From Bordetella genomosp. 8 (lineage in GTDB: Bacteria > Pseudomonadota > Gammaproteobacteria > Burkholderiales > Burkholderiaceae_B): a stretch of DNA of 64,000 nucleotides. The stretch covers positions 5,084,001-5,148,000 of the forward strand of contig NZ_CP021108.1 in NCBI RefSeq assembly GCF_002119685.1, in the 5' to 3' direction. Below, one piece after another: positions 24,094-31,997 of this stretch. The notes beneath the pieces are model-generated. The model was given only the letters and a program-made list of their open reading frames with translations, was not told the DNA's origin and made no database searches. The position numbers and the translations under genes were made by a program. Numbering within the stretch: position 1 is the first letter of the stretch; each line of letters opens with the position of its first letter.

Positions 24094-25419
24094 ATGATGG
24101 CCTCCCACGACAACGTCAGCATGGCGCTGTTCTGCGATTTCGAAAACGTGGCGCTGGGCGTCCGTGACGCCCACTACGAAAAATTCGATATCCGGCTGGT
24201 GCTGGAACGCCTGCTGCTGAAAGGCAGCATCGTGATCAAGAAGGCGTATTGCGACTGGGACCGCTACAAGCCCTTCAAGGCGCCGATGCACGAGGCCAAT
24301 TTCGAGCTGATCGAGATTCCTCACGTGCGGCAGTCGGGCAAGAATTCCGCCGACATCCGGCTGGTGGTCGATGCCCTGGACCTTTGCTATACGAAGTCGC
24401 ACGTGAATACCTTCGTGATCATCAGTGGCGATTCGGATTTTTCGCCGCTGGTGTCCAAGCTTCGCGAAAACGCCAAGCACGTGATCGGCGTCGGCGTGAA
24501 GCACTCCACCTCGGACCTGCTGATCGCCAATTGCGACGAGTTCATTTTCTATGACGACCTCGTGCGCGAAAACGCCCGCACGTCCGCGCGCGGCGCGACC
24601 CGCGAAAGCGCGAACGGGCGACGCGGCGGCGGCGACGATCGCCGTCGCAAGGAAGACGTCGAGGCACGCAAGACGCAAGCCATCGATATCGCGGTCGAGA
24701 CCTTCGAAGCCCTCATGGCCGAACGTGGCGACAGCGGCAAGATCTGGGCGTCGGCGTTGAAGGACGCCATCAAGCGCCGCAAGCCGGACTTCAACGAGTC
24801 GTACTATGGCTTCCGCGCCTTTGGCAATCTGCTGGAGGAAGCGCAGTCACGCGGACTGCTGGACGTGGGACGCGATGAGAAGTCCGGCACCTACGTCTAC
24901 CGTGCCAGCATCGGCGGCGATGGCGCCCGTGACCCGCGGGAGACCAGGATGAGCGAAGGCCGCGTGGCGCCGATGACGCCGATGGCGACGGAGACGGAGG
25001 CCTCGGTAGCCGCCCCGGCCGGACAGGCCGAACAGGCCGAGTACGCGGCCGCGGAGACCAGCGCGCCGGTGCCCCAGGACAAGCCCAAGCGGTCGAGCCG
25101 GCGGCGCACGCGCTCCGGCGGCAGCGCGGCGGCCGATGCGCCGTCGGACGTGAACGCGCTACGCGAGGACGCGACCGCGACCATCGAGGCGACCACGCCA
25201 ATCGCGGCGACCGCGGCGATCGAGGCAATCGAGGGAACCGCGCCGATCCGGGCATCCTCGGCGAAGAGATCGACGGAGCCCGCCAGCGACGTGCCGCCTG
25301 CCGGCGTTCCTGCCGGCGTCGACGTCGACGAGCCGGCCAAGCCCAAGGCCAGGGCCGCCCGCAAGACCCCCGCCCGTCCGCGCCGGCCACGCAAGACCGC
25401 CTCGACCAGCGAAACCTGA
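24094..25419 (+). CDS. NYN (PIN-like) nuclease with OST-HTH/LOTUS domain and long basic tail
   Basis: The 441-aa protein has an N-terminal NYN domain: FCDFENVALG, CDWDRYK, SADIRLVVDALDL and VIISGDSDFSPLV, which carry the acidic metal ligands (about residues 12, 100 and 118), as in LabA/DUF88 proteins. Residues about 190-275 contain an OST-HTH/LOTUS domain (GDSGKIWASALKDAIKRRKPDFNESYYGFRAFGNLLEEAQSRGLLD). The last 165 residues are low-complexity, rich in Ala, Glu, Arg and Lys (KRSSRRRTRSGG, KPKARAARKTPARPRRP), probably RNA-binding. The protein likely cleaves or binds RNA. AGGAAA precedes the two adjacent ATGs at 24094 and 24097. Dps follows 68 bases later. Confidence 0.88.
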   Translation: MMASHDNVSMALFCDFENVALGVRDAHYEKFDIRLVLERLLLKGSIVIKKAYCDWDRYKPFKAPMHEANFELIEIPHVRQSGKNSADIRLVVDALDLCYTKSHVNTFVIISGDSDFSPLVSKLRENAKHVIGVGVKHSTSDLLIANCDEFIFYDDLVRENARTSARGATRESANGRRGGGDDRRRKEDVEARKTQAIDIAVETFEALMAERGDSGKIWASALKDAIKRRKPDFNESYYGFRAFGNLLEEAQSRGLLDVGRDEKSGTYVYRASIGGDGARDPRETRMSEGRVAPMTPMATETEASVAAPAGQAEQAEYAAAETSAPVPQDKPKRSSRRRTRSGGSAAADAPSDVNALREDATATIEATTPIAATAAIEAIEGTAPIRASSAKRSTEPASDVPPAGVPAGVDVDEPAKPKARAARKTPARPRRPRKTASTSET

Positions 25420-25487
25420 GCTAGACTGCCGCTTGTGCCCATCCAGCCGGATGGGGTTTCCAAGACGGCTTCTCCCAGGTGATACCC

Positions 25488-26051
25488 ATGAAGAAACCCG
25501 CAAGCAGCAGCAAGAACTCGGCCAAGAAAAGCAGCCTCGAAAAGCGCCGCCTGGCGCCTCTGGCCACGCCTTCGGATATCTCCGCCAACGGCACCCGCGA
25601 TATCGCCGGCGCGATGAACCGCCTGTTGGCGGACGTGTTCGCCCTGTATCTGAAGACCAAGAACTTCCATTGGCACGTCAGCGGTCCGCACTTCCGCGAC
25701 TATCACCTGCTGCTGGACGAGCAGGCCACCGAAATCTTCGCCATGACCGACGCGATCGCGGAACGCATCCGCAAGCTCGGCGGCTCGACCCTGAAGTCGA
25801 TCGGGCACATCGCCCGTACCCAGCGCCTGCTGGACAACGACGCGGAATACGTGCAGCCGCTGGACATGCTGGCCGAACTGCAGGAAGACAACAAGAGCCT
25901 GACCAGCTTCATGCGCGAAGTGCATGACCTGTGCGACGAGCACCGCGACATCGCCACCGCCAGCCTGATCGAAAACTGGATCGACGAGACCGAACAGCGC
26001 ACCTGGTTCCTCTTCGAAACCAGCCGCCGCGGCGACGCCACCGGCCATTGA
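25488..26051 (+). CDS. dps: Dps family DNA-binding ferritin-like protein
   Basis: The 187-aa protein has the Dps dodecamer fold: LLADVFALYLKTKNFHWHVSGPHFRDYHLLLDEQATEIF carries the ferroxidase ligands (His and Asp/Glu across subunit interfaces; FHWHVSG and DEQATE are typical). A Lys/Ser-rich N-terminal tail (about 28 residues) may bind DNA. It oxidises and stores iron and protects DNA in stress. The ATG at 25488 follows AGGTGATACCC; an in-frame GTG at 25479 is possible but less likely. The N-tail is longer than in E. coli Dps. It is on the same strand as the NYN gene but 68 bases away. Confidence 0.92.
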   Translation: MKKPASSSKNSAKKSSLEKRRLAPLATPSDISANGTRDIAGAMNRLLADVFALYLKTKNFHWHVSGPHFRDYHLLLDEQATEIFAMTDAIAERIRKLGGSTLKSIGHIARTQRLLDNDAEYVQPLDMLAELQEDNKSLTSFMREVHDLCDEHRDIATASLIENWIDETEQRTWFLFETSRRGDATGH

Positions 26052-26130
26052 TGACGCGGGCATGGCGCGCGACGTGCGCGCCCGCCCTCATCGATGACGG
26101 GGTGTGGCACGCGCTGCGCGCGTCCGCCCC

Positions 26131-27510
26131 TCAATCGCCGGTGTCTTCCCCCAACGCCCGTGCCCGCGCCAGCAACATGTCGCGGTCACGGGCGTTGCGC
26201 GTCATGGCCGCGGCCTGCTCGAACGCCGCGCGCGCCTGGTCCCTGTGTCCCAGCCTGGCGAGCAGATCGCCGCGCACGCTGGGCAGCCAGGGATAGCCGC
26301 GCAGCGCGGGGTCGCCGTCCAGCGCCTCGACCAGCGGCAAGGCGGCCGCCGGGCCCTGCGCCATGCCGACCGCCACGGCGCGATTCAAGGCCACGACCGG
26401 CGATGGCGCGCAGTGCATCAGGGCGTCGTACAGCGACACCATGCGCGGCCAGTCCGTGTCGGCCGCCGTGGCGGCGCGCGCATGGCAGGCCGCCAGCGCG
26501 GCTTGCAACGCATAGGGCCCAAGTGGCCCCTCCAGAGCGTCAAGGGCACCTTCGCCTCCTTGGCCGCCTTGACCACCTTGACCGTCCTCTCCCCTATGCC
26601 CGTCTTCCCCGGCGGATGCCGCCGCACGCGCGACCAGCGCCTCGGCCCGCGCCAGGGACGCCAGGCCGCTGCGCACAAGCTCGGCATCCCAGCGACCGCG
26701 GTCCTGGTCCGCCAGCAGGACCGGCGCGCCCTGCTCGTCCACGCGCGCGGGCAGGCGCGAGGCCTGCAGCTCCATCAAGGCCAGCAGCCCTTGCACCTCG
26801 CTTTCCTCCGGCGCCAGGCCGGCCAGCAGGCGGCCCAGGCGGATCGCCTCGCGGCACAGCGCGGGCCGCATCCAATCGTCGCCGGCCGTCGCCGCGTAAC
26901 CTTCATTGAAAACCAGATAGATGACTTCCAGCACCGACCCCAGCCGCTCCGCGCGCAGGTGGGCGGGCGGAACCTCGAAAGGCACGCCCGCCTTGGACAG
27001 CGAGCGCTTGGCGCGCACGATGCGCTGCGCGATGGTGGGCTCCGGCACCAGGAAGGCGCGGGCGATTTCGTCGGTGGCCAGCCCGCACAGCAGCCTGAGC
27101 GTCAGGGCGACCCGCGCGTCCCGCGACAGCACGGGATGGCAGGCGATGAAGATCAGGCGCAGCAGGTCGTCGCCGATGTCGTCCTGGCGGGCGGCGTCCA
27201 GGGCGTCGACGAAGTCCGGCTCCACGCCGGTCTGCAGGGCATCCATATCGTGCGCCAGCGCTTCGTGCTTGCGCGCGTGCAGCGCATCCTGGCGCAACCG
27301 GTCCAGGGCGCGATGCTTGGCGGTCGTCATGAGCCACGCGCCGGGATTGTCCGGCACGCCGGTGCGCGGCCAGTGCTCCAGCGCCGCCACCAGTGCGTCC
27401 TGCGCGTAGTCTTCGGCCAGGCCGACGTCGCGCACCAGCCGGGCCACGCCGGCGATCACCTTGGCGGCTTCCTGGCGCCATACGGTTTCGATGGCGGCCC
27501 GATGGTGCAT
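26131..27510 (-). CDS. ECF sigma factor with TPR-like C-terminal extension (ECF42 type)
   Basis: This 459-aa protein has sigma-70 region 2 at about residues 10-85 (VARLVRDVGLAEDYAQDALVAALEHWP, GAWLMTTAKHRALDRLRQ) and region 4 at about 120-180 (LTLRLLCGLATDEIARAFLVPEPTIAQRIVRAK). A further 250-residue extension (about 190-455) is of the DUF6596/TPR-like kind found in ECF42 sigma factors. A Gly/Gln-rich insert (residues around 310-325) is encoded by 9-bp repeats at 26558-26584. ECF42 sigma factors are paired with DGPF/YCII genes, and such a gene lies 10 bases upstream. I saw no anti-sigma factor gene. Start at 27508-27510 follows the previous gene closely. Confidence 0.88.
   Translation of the reverse strand: MHHRAAIETVWRQEAAKVIAGVARLVRDVGLAEDYAQDALVAALEHWPRTGVPDNPGAWLMTTAKHRALDRLRQDALHARKHEALAHDMDALQTGVEPDFVDALDAARQDDIGDDLLRLIFIACHPVLSRDARVALTLRLLCGLATDEIARAFLVPEPTIAQRIVRAKRSLSKAGVPFEVPPAHLRAERLGSVLEVIYLVFNEGYAATAGDDWMRPALCREAIRLGRLLAGLAPEESEVQGLLALMELQASRLPARVDEQGAPVLLADQDRGRWDAELVRSGLASLARAEALVARAAASAGEDGHRGEDGQGGQGGQGGEGALDALEGPLGPYALQAALAACHARAATAADTDWPRMVSLYDALMHCAPSPVVALNRAVAVGMAQGPAAALPLVEALDGDPALRGYPWLPSVRGDLLARLGHRDQARAAFEQAAAMTRNARDRDMLLARARALGEDTGD
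26558..26584 (-). repeat. 9-bp tandem repeat encoding Gly-Gln-Gly in the sigma factor
   Basis: On the plus strand three units CCTTGGCCG, CCTTGACCA and CCTTGACCG follow each other (26558-26584). On the coding strand they encode a GQGGQGGQGG stretch in the middle of the TPR-like part of the sigma factor. Unit length is a multiple of three, so variation would keep the frame. Confidence 0.75.
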
Positions 27511-27520
27511 GGCGGCGCCT

Positions 27521-27874
27521 TTACTCGAAGCAGGGCGCGGCGCGGCGGACCTCGACGGTGCACCACGCCGCGGCCGGGCAGTCGGCGGCGATGGCCAGGG
27601 CTTCCTCACGGGTGTCGCAATCGAGGAGGAAGAAGCCGCCGACCATTTCCTTGGCCTCGGCAAAGGGCCCGTCGGTCAGACGCTGCCGGCCTTCGCGTAT
27701 CTGCAGGCGCGTGCCTTCGCGGTCGTCGGCCAGCGATTCGGCGGCCAGCAGCTTGCCGCGCGCGTGCAGGCTCGCCGCGTAGGCGCGCATCTGGTCGTAG
27801 AGGTCGCGCCCTTCGGCCTCCGTGCGCTGGGCGCGCTGGCCGCGCGGCTCGACGATAAGCAGCATGTACGACAT
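27521..27874 (-). CDS. DGPF/YCII-related domain protein (ECF42 partner)
   Basis: The 117-aa protein begins MSYMLLIVEPRGQRAQRTEAEG and has the DGPFAEAKEMVGGFFLLDCDTREEALAIAADCP motif split over residues 66-98, the DGPF signature of YCII-like proteins. It is the usual genomic partner of ECF42 sigma factors and may act with them or be their target. The ATG at 27872-27874 follows GGAGGACACCCC. The sigma factor gene starts 10 bases after its stop. The catalytic role of these proteins is unknown. Confidence 0.88.
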   Translation of the reverse strand: MSYMLLIVEPRGQRAQRTEAEGRDLYDQMRAYAASLHARGKLLAAESLADDREGTRLQIREGRQRLTDGPFAEAKEMVGGFFLLDCDTREEALAIAADCPAAAWCTVEVRRAAPCFE

Positions 27875-28031
27875 GGGGTGTCCTCCGGTGCGGGCGCGAT
27901 GGCGTGGGGGCATTGTATCTGCTGCCCCAGGCCCGCCCCGCGCCCTGGTATTAAGGATGATCAGCGGCCGATATGACGGCTTATTTCGCGTTTGTTGCGG
28001 CGCGTTTCCTGTTCACAATAACGGTAATCCT

Positions 28032-28047
28032 CCACCCGTCCGGGTGG
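28032..28047. repeat. Inverted repeat CCACCCG/CGGGTGG upstream of the 28066 gene
   Basis: CCACCCG (28032-28038) and CGGGTGG (28041-28047) form a perfect 7-bp stem with a two-base loop, 18 bases before the proposed start at 28066. It lies in an AT-richer stretch (27955-28031). It may be an operator or leader hairpin; no T-tract follows, so it is not an intrinsic terminator. Confidence 0.35.
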
Positions 28048-28065
28048 TCCGCAACACGGGTCACG

Positions 28066-28506
28066 ATGATGACGTCCAGCCGAATCCCGCACGAAACGCC
28101 CCTCCCCGCGATCCCCTGGGGGTTCCTGCGCCTGCTGGCCGGACTTGGCGGCTGCGTACTGGCCGGCGCGCTGCTGGGCTGGCCCGGCGATGCGCACGCG
28201 GATACGCCGCCGGCCGGCAACCTGTCGGCGCTGCGGCAGAAGCTGGTGCCCGCGAACGTACAGCAATGCCGCTCGCTGCTGCAGCGCACGCCGGAGCTCG
28301 ATCCCTATGCACCCAAGTCCTCGACGGCGTGGGAAGGCTATTGCTCATGCGTGGGGCAGGCCTATGTGGGCTATATGCCGGACAACGTCGTGTTGGCATT
28401 CGCGTCCGGCAAGCTGCCGCAGGACCGCGGCGACCAGGCCGCACGCATGCGCGCGGCGGCCGTCAGCCTGGATGCCGCGCGTGCCCGCTGCGCGGCGGTC
28501 CGCTGA
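28066..28506 (+). CDS. Exported hypothetical protein, about 146 aa
   Basis: I do not recognise the family. A signal peptide is visible (WGFLRLLAGLGGCVLAGALLG, cleavage near AHA-DT), followed by a helical domain with four cysteines in CRSLL, YCSCVGQAYVGYM and a final RCAAV, so it is probably periplasmic with disulfide bonds. Two ATGs lie together at 28066 and 28069. A start at 27973 in the same frame would put the signal peptide 60 residues inside, so I prefer 28066 although the ribosome site there is weak. No neighbour suggests a role; the ECF sigma gene pair is divergent. Confidence 0.5.
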   Translation: MMTSSRIPHETPLPAIPWGFLRLLAGLGGCVLAGALLGWPGDAHADTPPAGNLSALRQKLVPANVQQCRSLLQRTPELDPYAPKSSTAWEGYCSCVGQAYVGYMPDNVVLAFASGKLPQDRGDQAARMRAAAVSLDAARARCAAVR

Positions 28507-28604
28507 GACGATAGCAATAGCGGGGGCGATCGCGGCGACCGGCCGTGCCGCTTGCGCCCGCGGCGCCGGCTGCGGCAAGCGCGTCGAGCGCGCCGGAACC
28601 GGCG

Positions 28605-29495
28605 CTACGGCCGGCCTTCCAGCAGCTTCACCATCGCATGCAGGACGCGGTTGACCGGCGTGGCGATGGCGCGCTCGCGGCCCTTGCGTTCGATATAGCC
28701 GTTCAGGTAATCGATTTCCGTCGCCTTGCCGCGCATCAGGTCCTGCGCGGTGGAAGAGAATTGCGTCGGCATGGTCTCGACGATCTTCAGGACGGCGGCC
28801 CAGCTGTCGCCCGGGACCTCGACGCCTTCGGCCTGCGCCACGGCCAGGCATTCATGCACGACATCGCGCATCACCTGCTGGATGCCCTGCCCTTCGTACA
28901 GCTCGCCGTAGGGCATGCGCGCGATGGCCGACAGGGCGTTGTAGGCACAGTTGACGATGAGCTTGGCCCACAGCGCGCCGATGACGTTGTCGGAAATCTC
29001 CACCGGCACGCCGGCGGCCGCGCAGGCGTCGGCATAGCGGCGGCTGCCGGCCGACGGTCCGATGACCAGTTCGCCCCGCCCGTGGTGCTTGACGTGGCCC
29101 GGGCCGGCCATTTCCGTGGCGACGTAGACGACCGCGGGAACGACGGTCTGCGGTAGCAGGGCCTGCAGGCGCTCGGCGTTGTCGACGCCGTTCTGCAGGC
29201 TCAGCACCAGGGTGTCGGGGCCCAGATGCGGCGCCAGCGCGCGCCCCGCGCTCTCGGTGTCGGCGGATTTGACGCAGAAAAGAACGATATCGGCCCCGCG
29301 CGCCATATCGGGCCCGGTGCCGGCCTGCATCGGAATGTGTTCCTGGAAGGTCCGCGCCTCCAGGTACAGGCCCCGCGCGCGCACGGCCTCGACGTGCGCC
29401 GGCCGGCCGATCAGCGCGACCTCGTGTCCGGCGCGGGCCAGCATGCCTCCGAAATAGCAGCCGACGGCGCCGGCGCCCATGACCGCGACTTTCAT
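28605..29495 (-). CDS. 2-dehydropantoate 2-reductase family (ketopantoate reductase) protein
   Basis: The 296-aa protein has the NADPH-binding GAGAVG (7-12), LFCVKSADT, LSLQNGVDN, and the catalytic Lys178 with Asn182 in ALWAKLIVNCAYN. It belongs to the ApbA/PanE family, which reduces 2-dehydropantoate for pantothenate synthesis. The family also includes many reductases of unknown substrate, and no other pantothenate genes are here, so I give no symbol. Start at 29495 follows GAAGGAGATACGC (minus strand). Divergent from the DUF445 gene across a 246-base region with 11-bp spaced repeats. Confidence 0.88.
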   Translation of the reverse strand: MKVAVMGAGAVGCYFGGMLARAGHEVALIGRPAHVEAVRARGLYLEARTFQEHIPMQAGTGPDMARGADIVLFCVKSADTESAGRALAPHLGPDTLVLSLQNGVDNAERLQALLPQTVVPAVVYVATEMAGPGHVKHHGRGELVIGPSAGSRRYADACAAAGVPVEISDNVIGALWAKLIVNCAYNALSAIARMPYGELYEGQGIQQVMRDVVHECLAVAQAEGVEVPGDSWAAVLKIVETMPTQFSSTAQDLMRGKATEIDYLNGYIERKGRERAIATPVNRVLHAMVKLLEGRP

Positions 29496-29546
29496 GCGTA
29501 TCTCCTTCGATGTCGAGCCGCCCGCGCGGGCGCGGGACCGCTGCTT

Positions 29547-29575
29547 GCAAACGATCCGCAAACGGACTGCAAACG
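29547..29575. promoter_or_regulatory. Three direct repeats GCAAACG at 11-bp spacing
   Basis: GCAAACG occurs at 29547-29553, 29558-29564 and 29569-29575, each copy 11 bases from the next, i.e. on the same face of the helix. They lie in the divergent region between the ketopantoate reductase homologue and the DUF445 gene. This spacing is typical of sites for a protein that binds cooperatively. No gene for such a protein is adjacent. Confidence 0.55.
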
Positions 29576-29606
29576 GCACCCGGGGCGCACCCGGATCGCG
29601 GCGCGC

Positions 29607-29641
29607 CGTTGATGGTAGATACTAACCGTCTTTGATCAACG
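29607..29641. promoter_or_regulatory. Inverted repeat CGTTGAT ... ATCAACG
   Basis: The arms CGTTGAT (29607-29613) and ATCAACG (29635-29641) are perfect and 21 bases apart in an AT-richer patch, about 100 bases before the DUF445 start. It may be part of the regulatory region for either divergent gene. The function is unknown. Confidence 0.35.
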
Positions 29642-29741
29642 CGGCCCGCGCGGGGCACCGCCATTGCCGGCGGATCCGCGCCGGCCGCCTGGAGGCCCGG
29701 CGCTGCCCGCCGGTCCTCCCCCACCCCATGGAGGACCATCG

Positions 29742-31043
29742 TTGCCGACCGACCCACGCCGTACATCCCTGCGCCGCATGAAGACCTGGGCCCTGGCGTC
29801 GTTGCTGGCGACGCTGGCGGGAGTGGCCGTGAGCTACGCCATGGGTGGACAGGGGATATGGGCGTGGGTGCGCGCCTTCTGCGAAGCGGCCACGATAGGC
29901 GCGCTGGCCGATTGGTTCGCCGTGGTCGCGCTGTTCCGACGGCCGCTGGGCTTGCCCATCCCGCACACCGCCATCATTCCCTCCAACAAGGCGCGCATCG
30001 CGGACAACCTGTCCGTCTTCGTGCGCGATCATTTCCTCGACCCCGTGTCGCTGCTGGAACGGCTGCGCGTGTTCGATCCGGCGACCCGGCTGGGACAGTG
30101 GCTGAGCGACCCGCGCCAGGCCCGCGTGGTGGCGGGCACGGCGCGCGCCTGGGCACTGCGCGCGATGGACCTGCTGGACGAACAGGCGGTGCGCGATGGC
30201 ATTCACGGCTTCGTGGTGGGCAAGCTGCGCGCATGGAACGCCGCGCAGACCGCCGGCGAGCTGTTCGAGCTGCTGGCGCGCGACGGGCGCCACCATGCCC
30301 TGCTGGACGAGGCACTCAACCGGCTGGCGGCCTACCTGGAGGGCGAACAGGTCAAGGAGCGCGCATCGGCGCTGATGGTCAAGTACGCGCGCAAGGAATG
30401 GCCGCGCATGGCAAAGGCGCTGAACCTGGTGCGGCCGGTGGACGATATCGCCGACACGCTGGCCGACCGGCTGGCGCGCGCGCTGCTCGATGAGCTGCGT
30501 GACGTGCTGGCGCAGCCTGACCATCCGCTGCGGCGCGACTACGAGGCCTGGCTGGGCGGCTACGTCACGCGGCTGCGCGACGATCCGGGCTTGCAGGCCC
30601 AGGTGGAACAGATAAAGGAACGCATCATCGGCCACGAGCAGGTGCGCGCCTACGTGCAGGGCATCTGGGACGAGGTGCGCGACGCCCTGCGGCGCGACCT
30701 GTCCAGCAACGATTCGGCGCTGGGTCGCCATCTGGAGCAGACGCTGAGCGCCCTGGGCCGCAACCTGGCGGCCGAACCGGCCTTGCGCGACGCCATCAAC
30801 CAGCATGTGCTGGCCGGCGCGGAACGCCTGGCCGCGGGCTTGCGCCAGGGCATCACGGACCATATCGCGCAGACGGTCCGTACGTGGGACGAGCGCCAGT
30901 TCGTCGATGAGCTGGAGCTGAGCATCGGCCGCGATCTGCAGTACATCCGCTTCAACGGCATGCTGGTGGGCGGCCTGATCGGCCTGGCGCTGCATGCCTG
31001 CGTGTGGGCGGCCACGGCGGCCGGGATATTCGCGGCGGCGTAA
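29742..31043 (+). CDS. DUF445 family membrane protein
   Basis: The 433-aa protein has an N-terminal membrane segment (WALASLLATLAGVAVSYAMG), the DUF445 signature AATIGALADWFAVVALFRRPLGLPIPHTAIIPSNKARIADNLSVFV and a C-terminal membrane segment ending GIFAAA. DUF445 proteins are inner-membrane proteins of unknown function, some of which are linked to acid or envelope stress. A TTG start at 29742 is chosen because GGAGG lies seven bases before it; the first ATG (29778) has no ribosome site. The coding strand is long and well supported by codon use. Confidence 0.9.
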   Translation: MPTDPRRTSLRRMKTWALASLLATLAGVAVSYAMGGQGIWAWVRAFCEAATIGALADWFAVVALFRRPLGLPIPHTAIIPSNKARIADNLSVFVRDHFLDPVSLLERLRVFDPATRLGQWLSDPRQARVVAGTARAWALRAMDLLDEQAVRDGIHGFVVGKLRAWNAAQTAGELFELLARDGRHHALLDEALNRLAAYLEGEQVKERASALMVKYARKEWPRMAKALNLVRPVDDIADTLADRLARALLDELRDVLAQPDHPLRRDYEAWLGGYVTRLRDDPGLQAQVEQIKERIIGHEQVRAYVQGIWDEVRDALRRDLSSNDSALGRHLEQTLSALGRNLAAEPALRDAINQHVLAGAERLAAGLRQGITDHIAQTVRTWDERQFVDELELSIGRDLQYIRFNGMLVGGLIGLALHACVWAATAAGIFAAA

Positions 31044-31346
31044 ACGTCCGGGATCGCGGCCGCCGTGGCCGGGTTGTGGCCGGGATCGCCGCCGGCTTGC
31101 GGCGCGGGTTGCGGCCTGGGTCGCGGCGCGCACTGCGGTCTGGGGCGCGGCGCGGGCTGCGGTCTGGGGCGCGGCGCGGGCTGCGGTCTGGGGCGCGGCG
31201 CGGGCTGCGGCCGTAGCCACGCGGCCGTGGAACTGGCGGCGCGGTCGCGTTAAGCTGTGGCGACGAGCCGGCCCGCGCCGGCCGGCAGTATCACCGCCCT
31301 GCCGCCCGCCATCGGCGCACGCGGCGGCAATTCGCAGGAATCCGCC
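31044..31346. other. Intergenic stretch of 303 bases with a 24-bp tandem repeat
   Basis: This gap between the DUF445 gene and the lipoprotein gene consists of very GC-rich DNA. It holds three perfect 24-bp units (31133-31204) and more degenerate copies to the left. I see no convincing promoter, terminator or coding frame in the rest; the other open stretches in it are the product of the repeat. Confidence 0.6.
31109..31204. repeat. 24-bp minisatellite, 3 perfect copies plus one degenerate
   Basis: The unit starts CTGCGGTCTGGGGCGC and ends GGCGCGGG (24 bases). Perfect copies lie at 31133-31156, 31157-31180 and 31181-31204; a degenerate copy precedes at 31109-31132. It lies in non-coding DNA after DUF445 and could vary in copy number between strains. 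Confidence 0.9.
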
Positions 31347-31868
31347 ATGGACCATCCTCTCCCCCCACCCGCCCTCCGCCGCCACGCCGGCGCCATCCTG
31401 CTGCTGGCAACCGGCCTGCTGGCGGGCTGCGCCAACATCGCCGCCACGCCCGCCGGCACGCCGCTGGCCGACATGGAATCGCAATACGGCACGCCCTCCT
31501 ACACCTGCACCCGTCCGGATGGCGCGCGCCGCGTGGTCTGGTCGCAGCTGCCGTCCGGCAGCTACGCCTGGGGGACCGACCTGGACGCCCAGGGCCGCGC
31601 GGTGCGCATGGAAACGCTGATGTCGCCAGAACACTTCGCGCTGCTGCGCCAGGGCGACTGGACGCCCGAGGCGGTACGCTGTGAATTCGGCCCGCCGGGA
31701 CGGGTGGGCGCGGTCGGCCTGGGCGAGAAGCACGAGGTCGTCTGGTCGTATTACTACGTGCTGGATGGCCGCTGGCATTCGGTGATGTACGTGTATTTCG
31801 GGCCGAACGGCGACAAGGTCACCCACTACCATTCCGGCCCCGACCAACGGTATCAGCGCAGCGAATAG
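31347..31868 (+). CDS. Small outer-membrane-type lipoprotein, 173 aa
   Basis: The 173-aa protein has a lipoprotein signal with the lipobox LLAGC (Cys28) after ILLLATG. The mature part has GTPLADMESQYGTPSYTCTRPDG, then VWSQLPSGSYAWGTDLDAQGRAV and a C-terminal VVWSYYYVLDGRWHSVMYVYFGP, a small beta-rich domain reminiscent of BamE-like or SmpA-like lipoproteins, though I am not sure. It would be in the outer membrane or periplasm. The ATG follows AGGAATCCGCC. No operon partner; followed by tandem repeats. Function unknown. Confidence 0.7.
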   Translation: MDHPLPPPALRRHAGAILLLATGLLAGCANIAATPAGTPLADMESQYGTPSYTCTRPDGARRVVWSQLPSGSYAWGTDLDAQGRAVRMETLMSPEHFALLRQGDWTPEAVRCEFGPPGRVGAVGLGEKHEVVWSYYYVLDGRWHSVMYVYFGPNGDKVTHYHSGPDQRYQRSE

Positions 31869-31897
31869 AGCTGCCCTCGGGCCCGGCGGCCAGGTGC

Positions 31898-31921
31898 CCG
31901 AGTGGCCGAGTGGCCGAGTGG
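31898..31921. repeat. 8-bp tandem repeat CCGAGTGG x3
   Basis: CCGAGTGG is repeated three times without a gap (31898-31905, 31906-31913, 31914-31921), between the lipoprotein gene and the hydrolase gene. It directly precedes the 16-bp repeat. Confidence 0.85.
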
Positions 31922-31933
31922 CCAGAGTACACG

Positions 31934-31997
31934 GGTGTGCGGGTGTACCGGTGTGCGGGTGTAGAAGTGTGCGGGTGTAGAGGTGCACGGGGGTACG
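31934..31997. repeat. 16-bp tandem repeat, four copies
   Basis: Four units of 16 bases follow one another: GGTGTGCGGGTGTACC (31934-31949), GGTGTGCGGGTGTAGA (31950-31965), AGTGTGCGGGTGTAGA (31966-31981) and a degenerate GGTGCACGGGGGTACG (31982-31997). Being multiples of 16, not 3, they are non-coding. They lie about 300 bases upstream of the hydrolase gene. Confidence 0.88.

Noticed and set aside
31004..31216. Short repeated proteins rich in Gly, Ala and Arg encoded by the 24-bp repeat
   Set aside because: They exist only because a 24-bp repeat is a multiple of three. There is no ribosome site and no conserved domain.
31898..31997. Repeats that might be a CRISPR array
   Set aside because: The units are directly adjacent with no unique spacers and are only 8 or 16 bases long; no cas genes are in the window.
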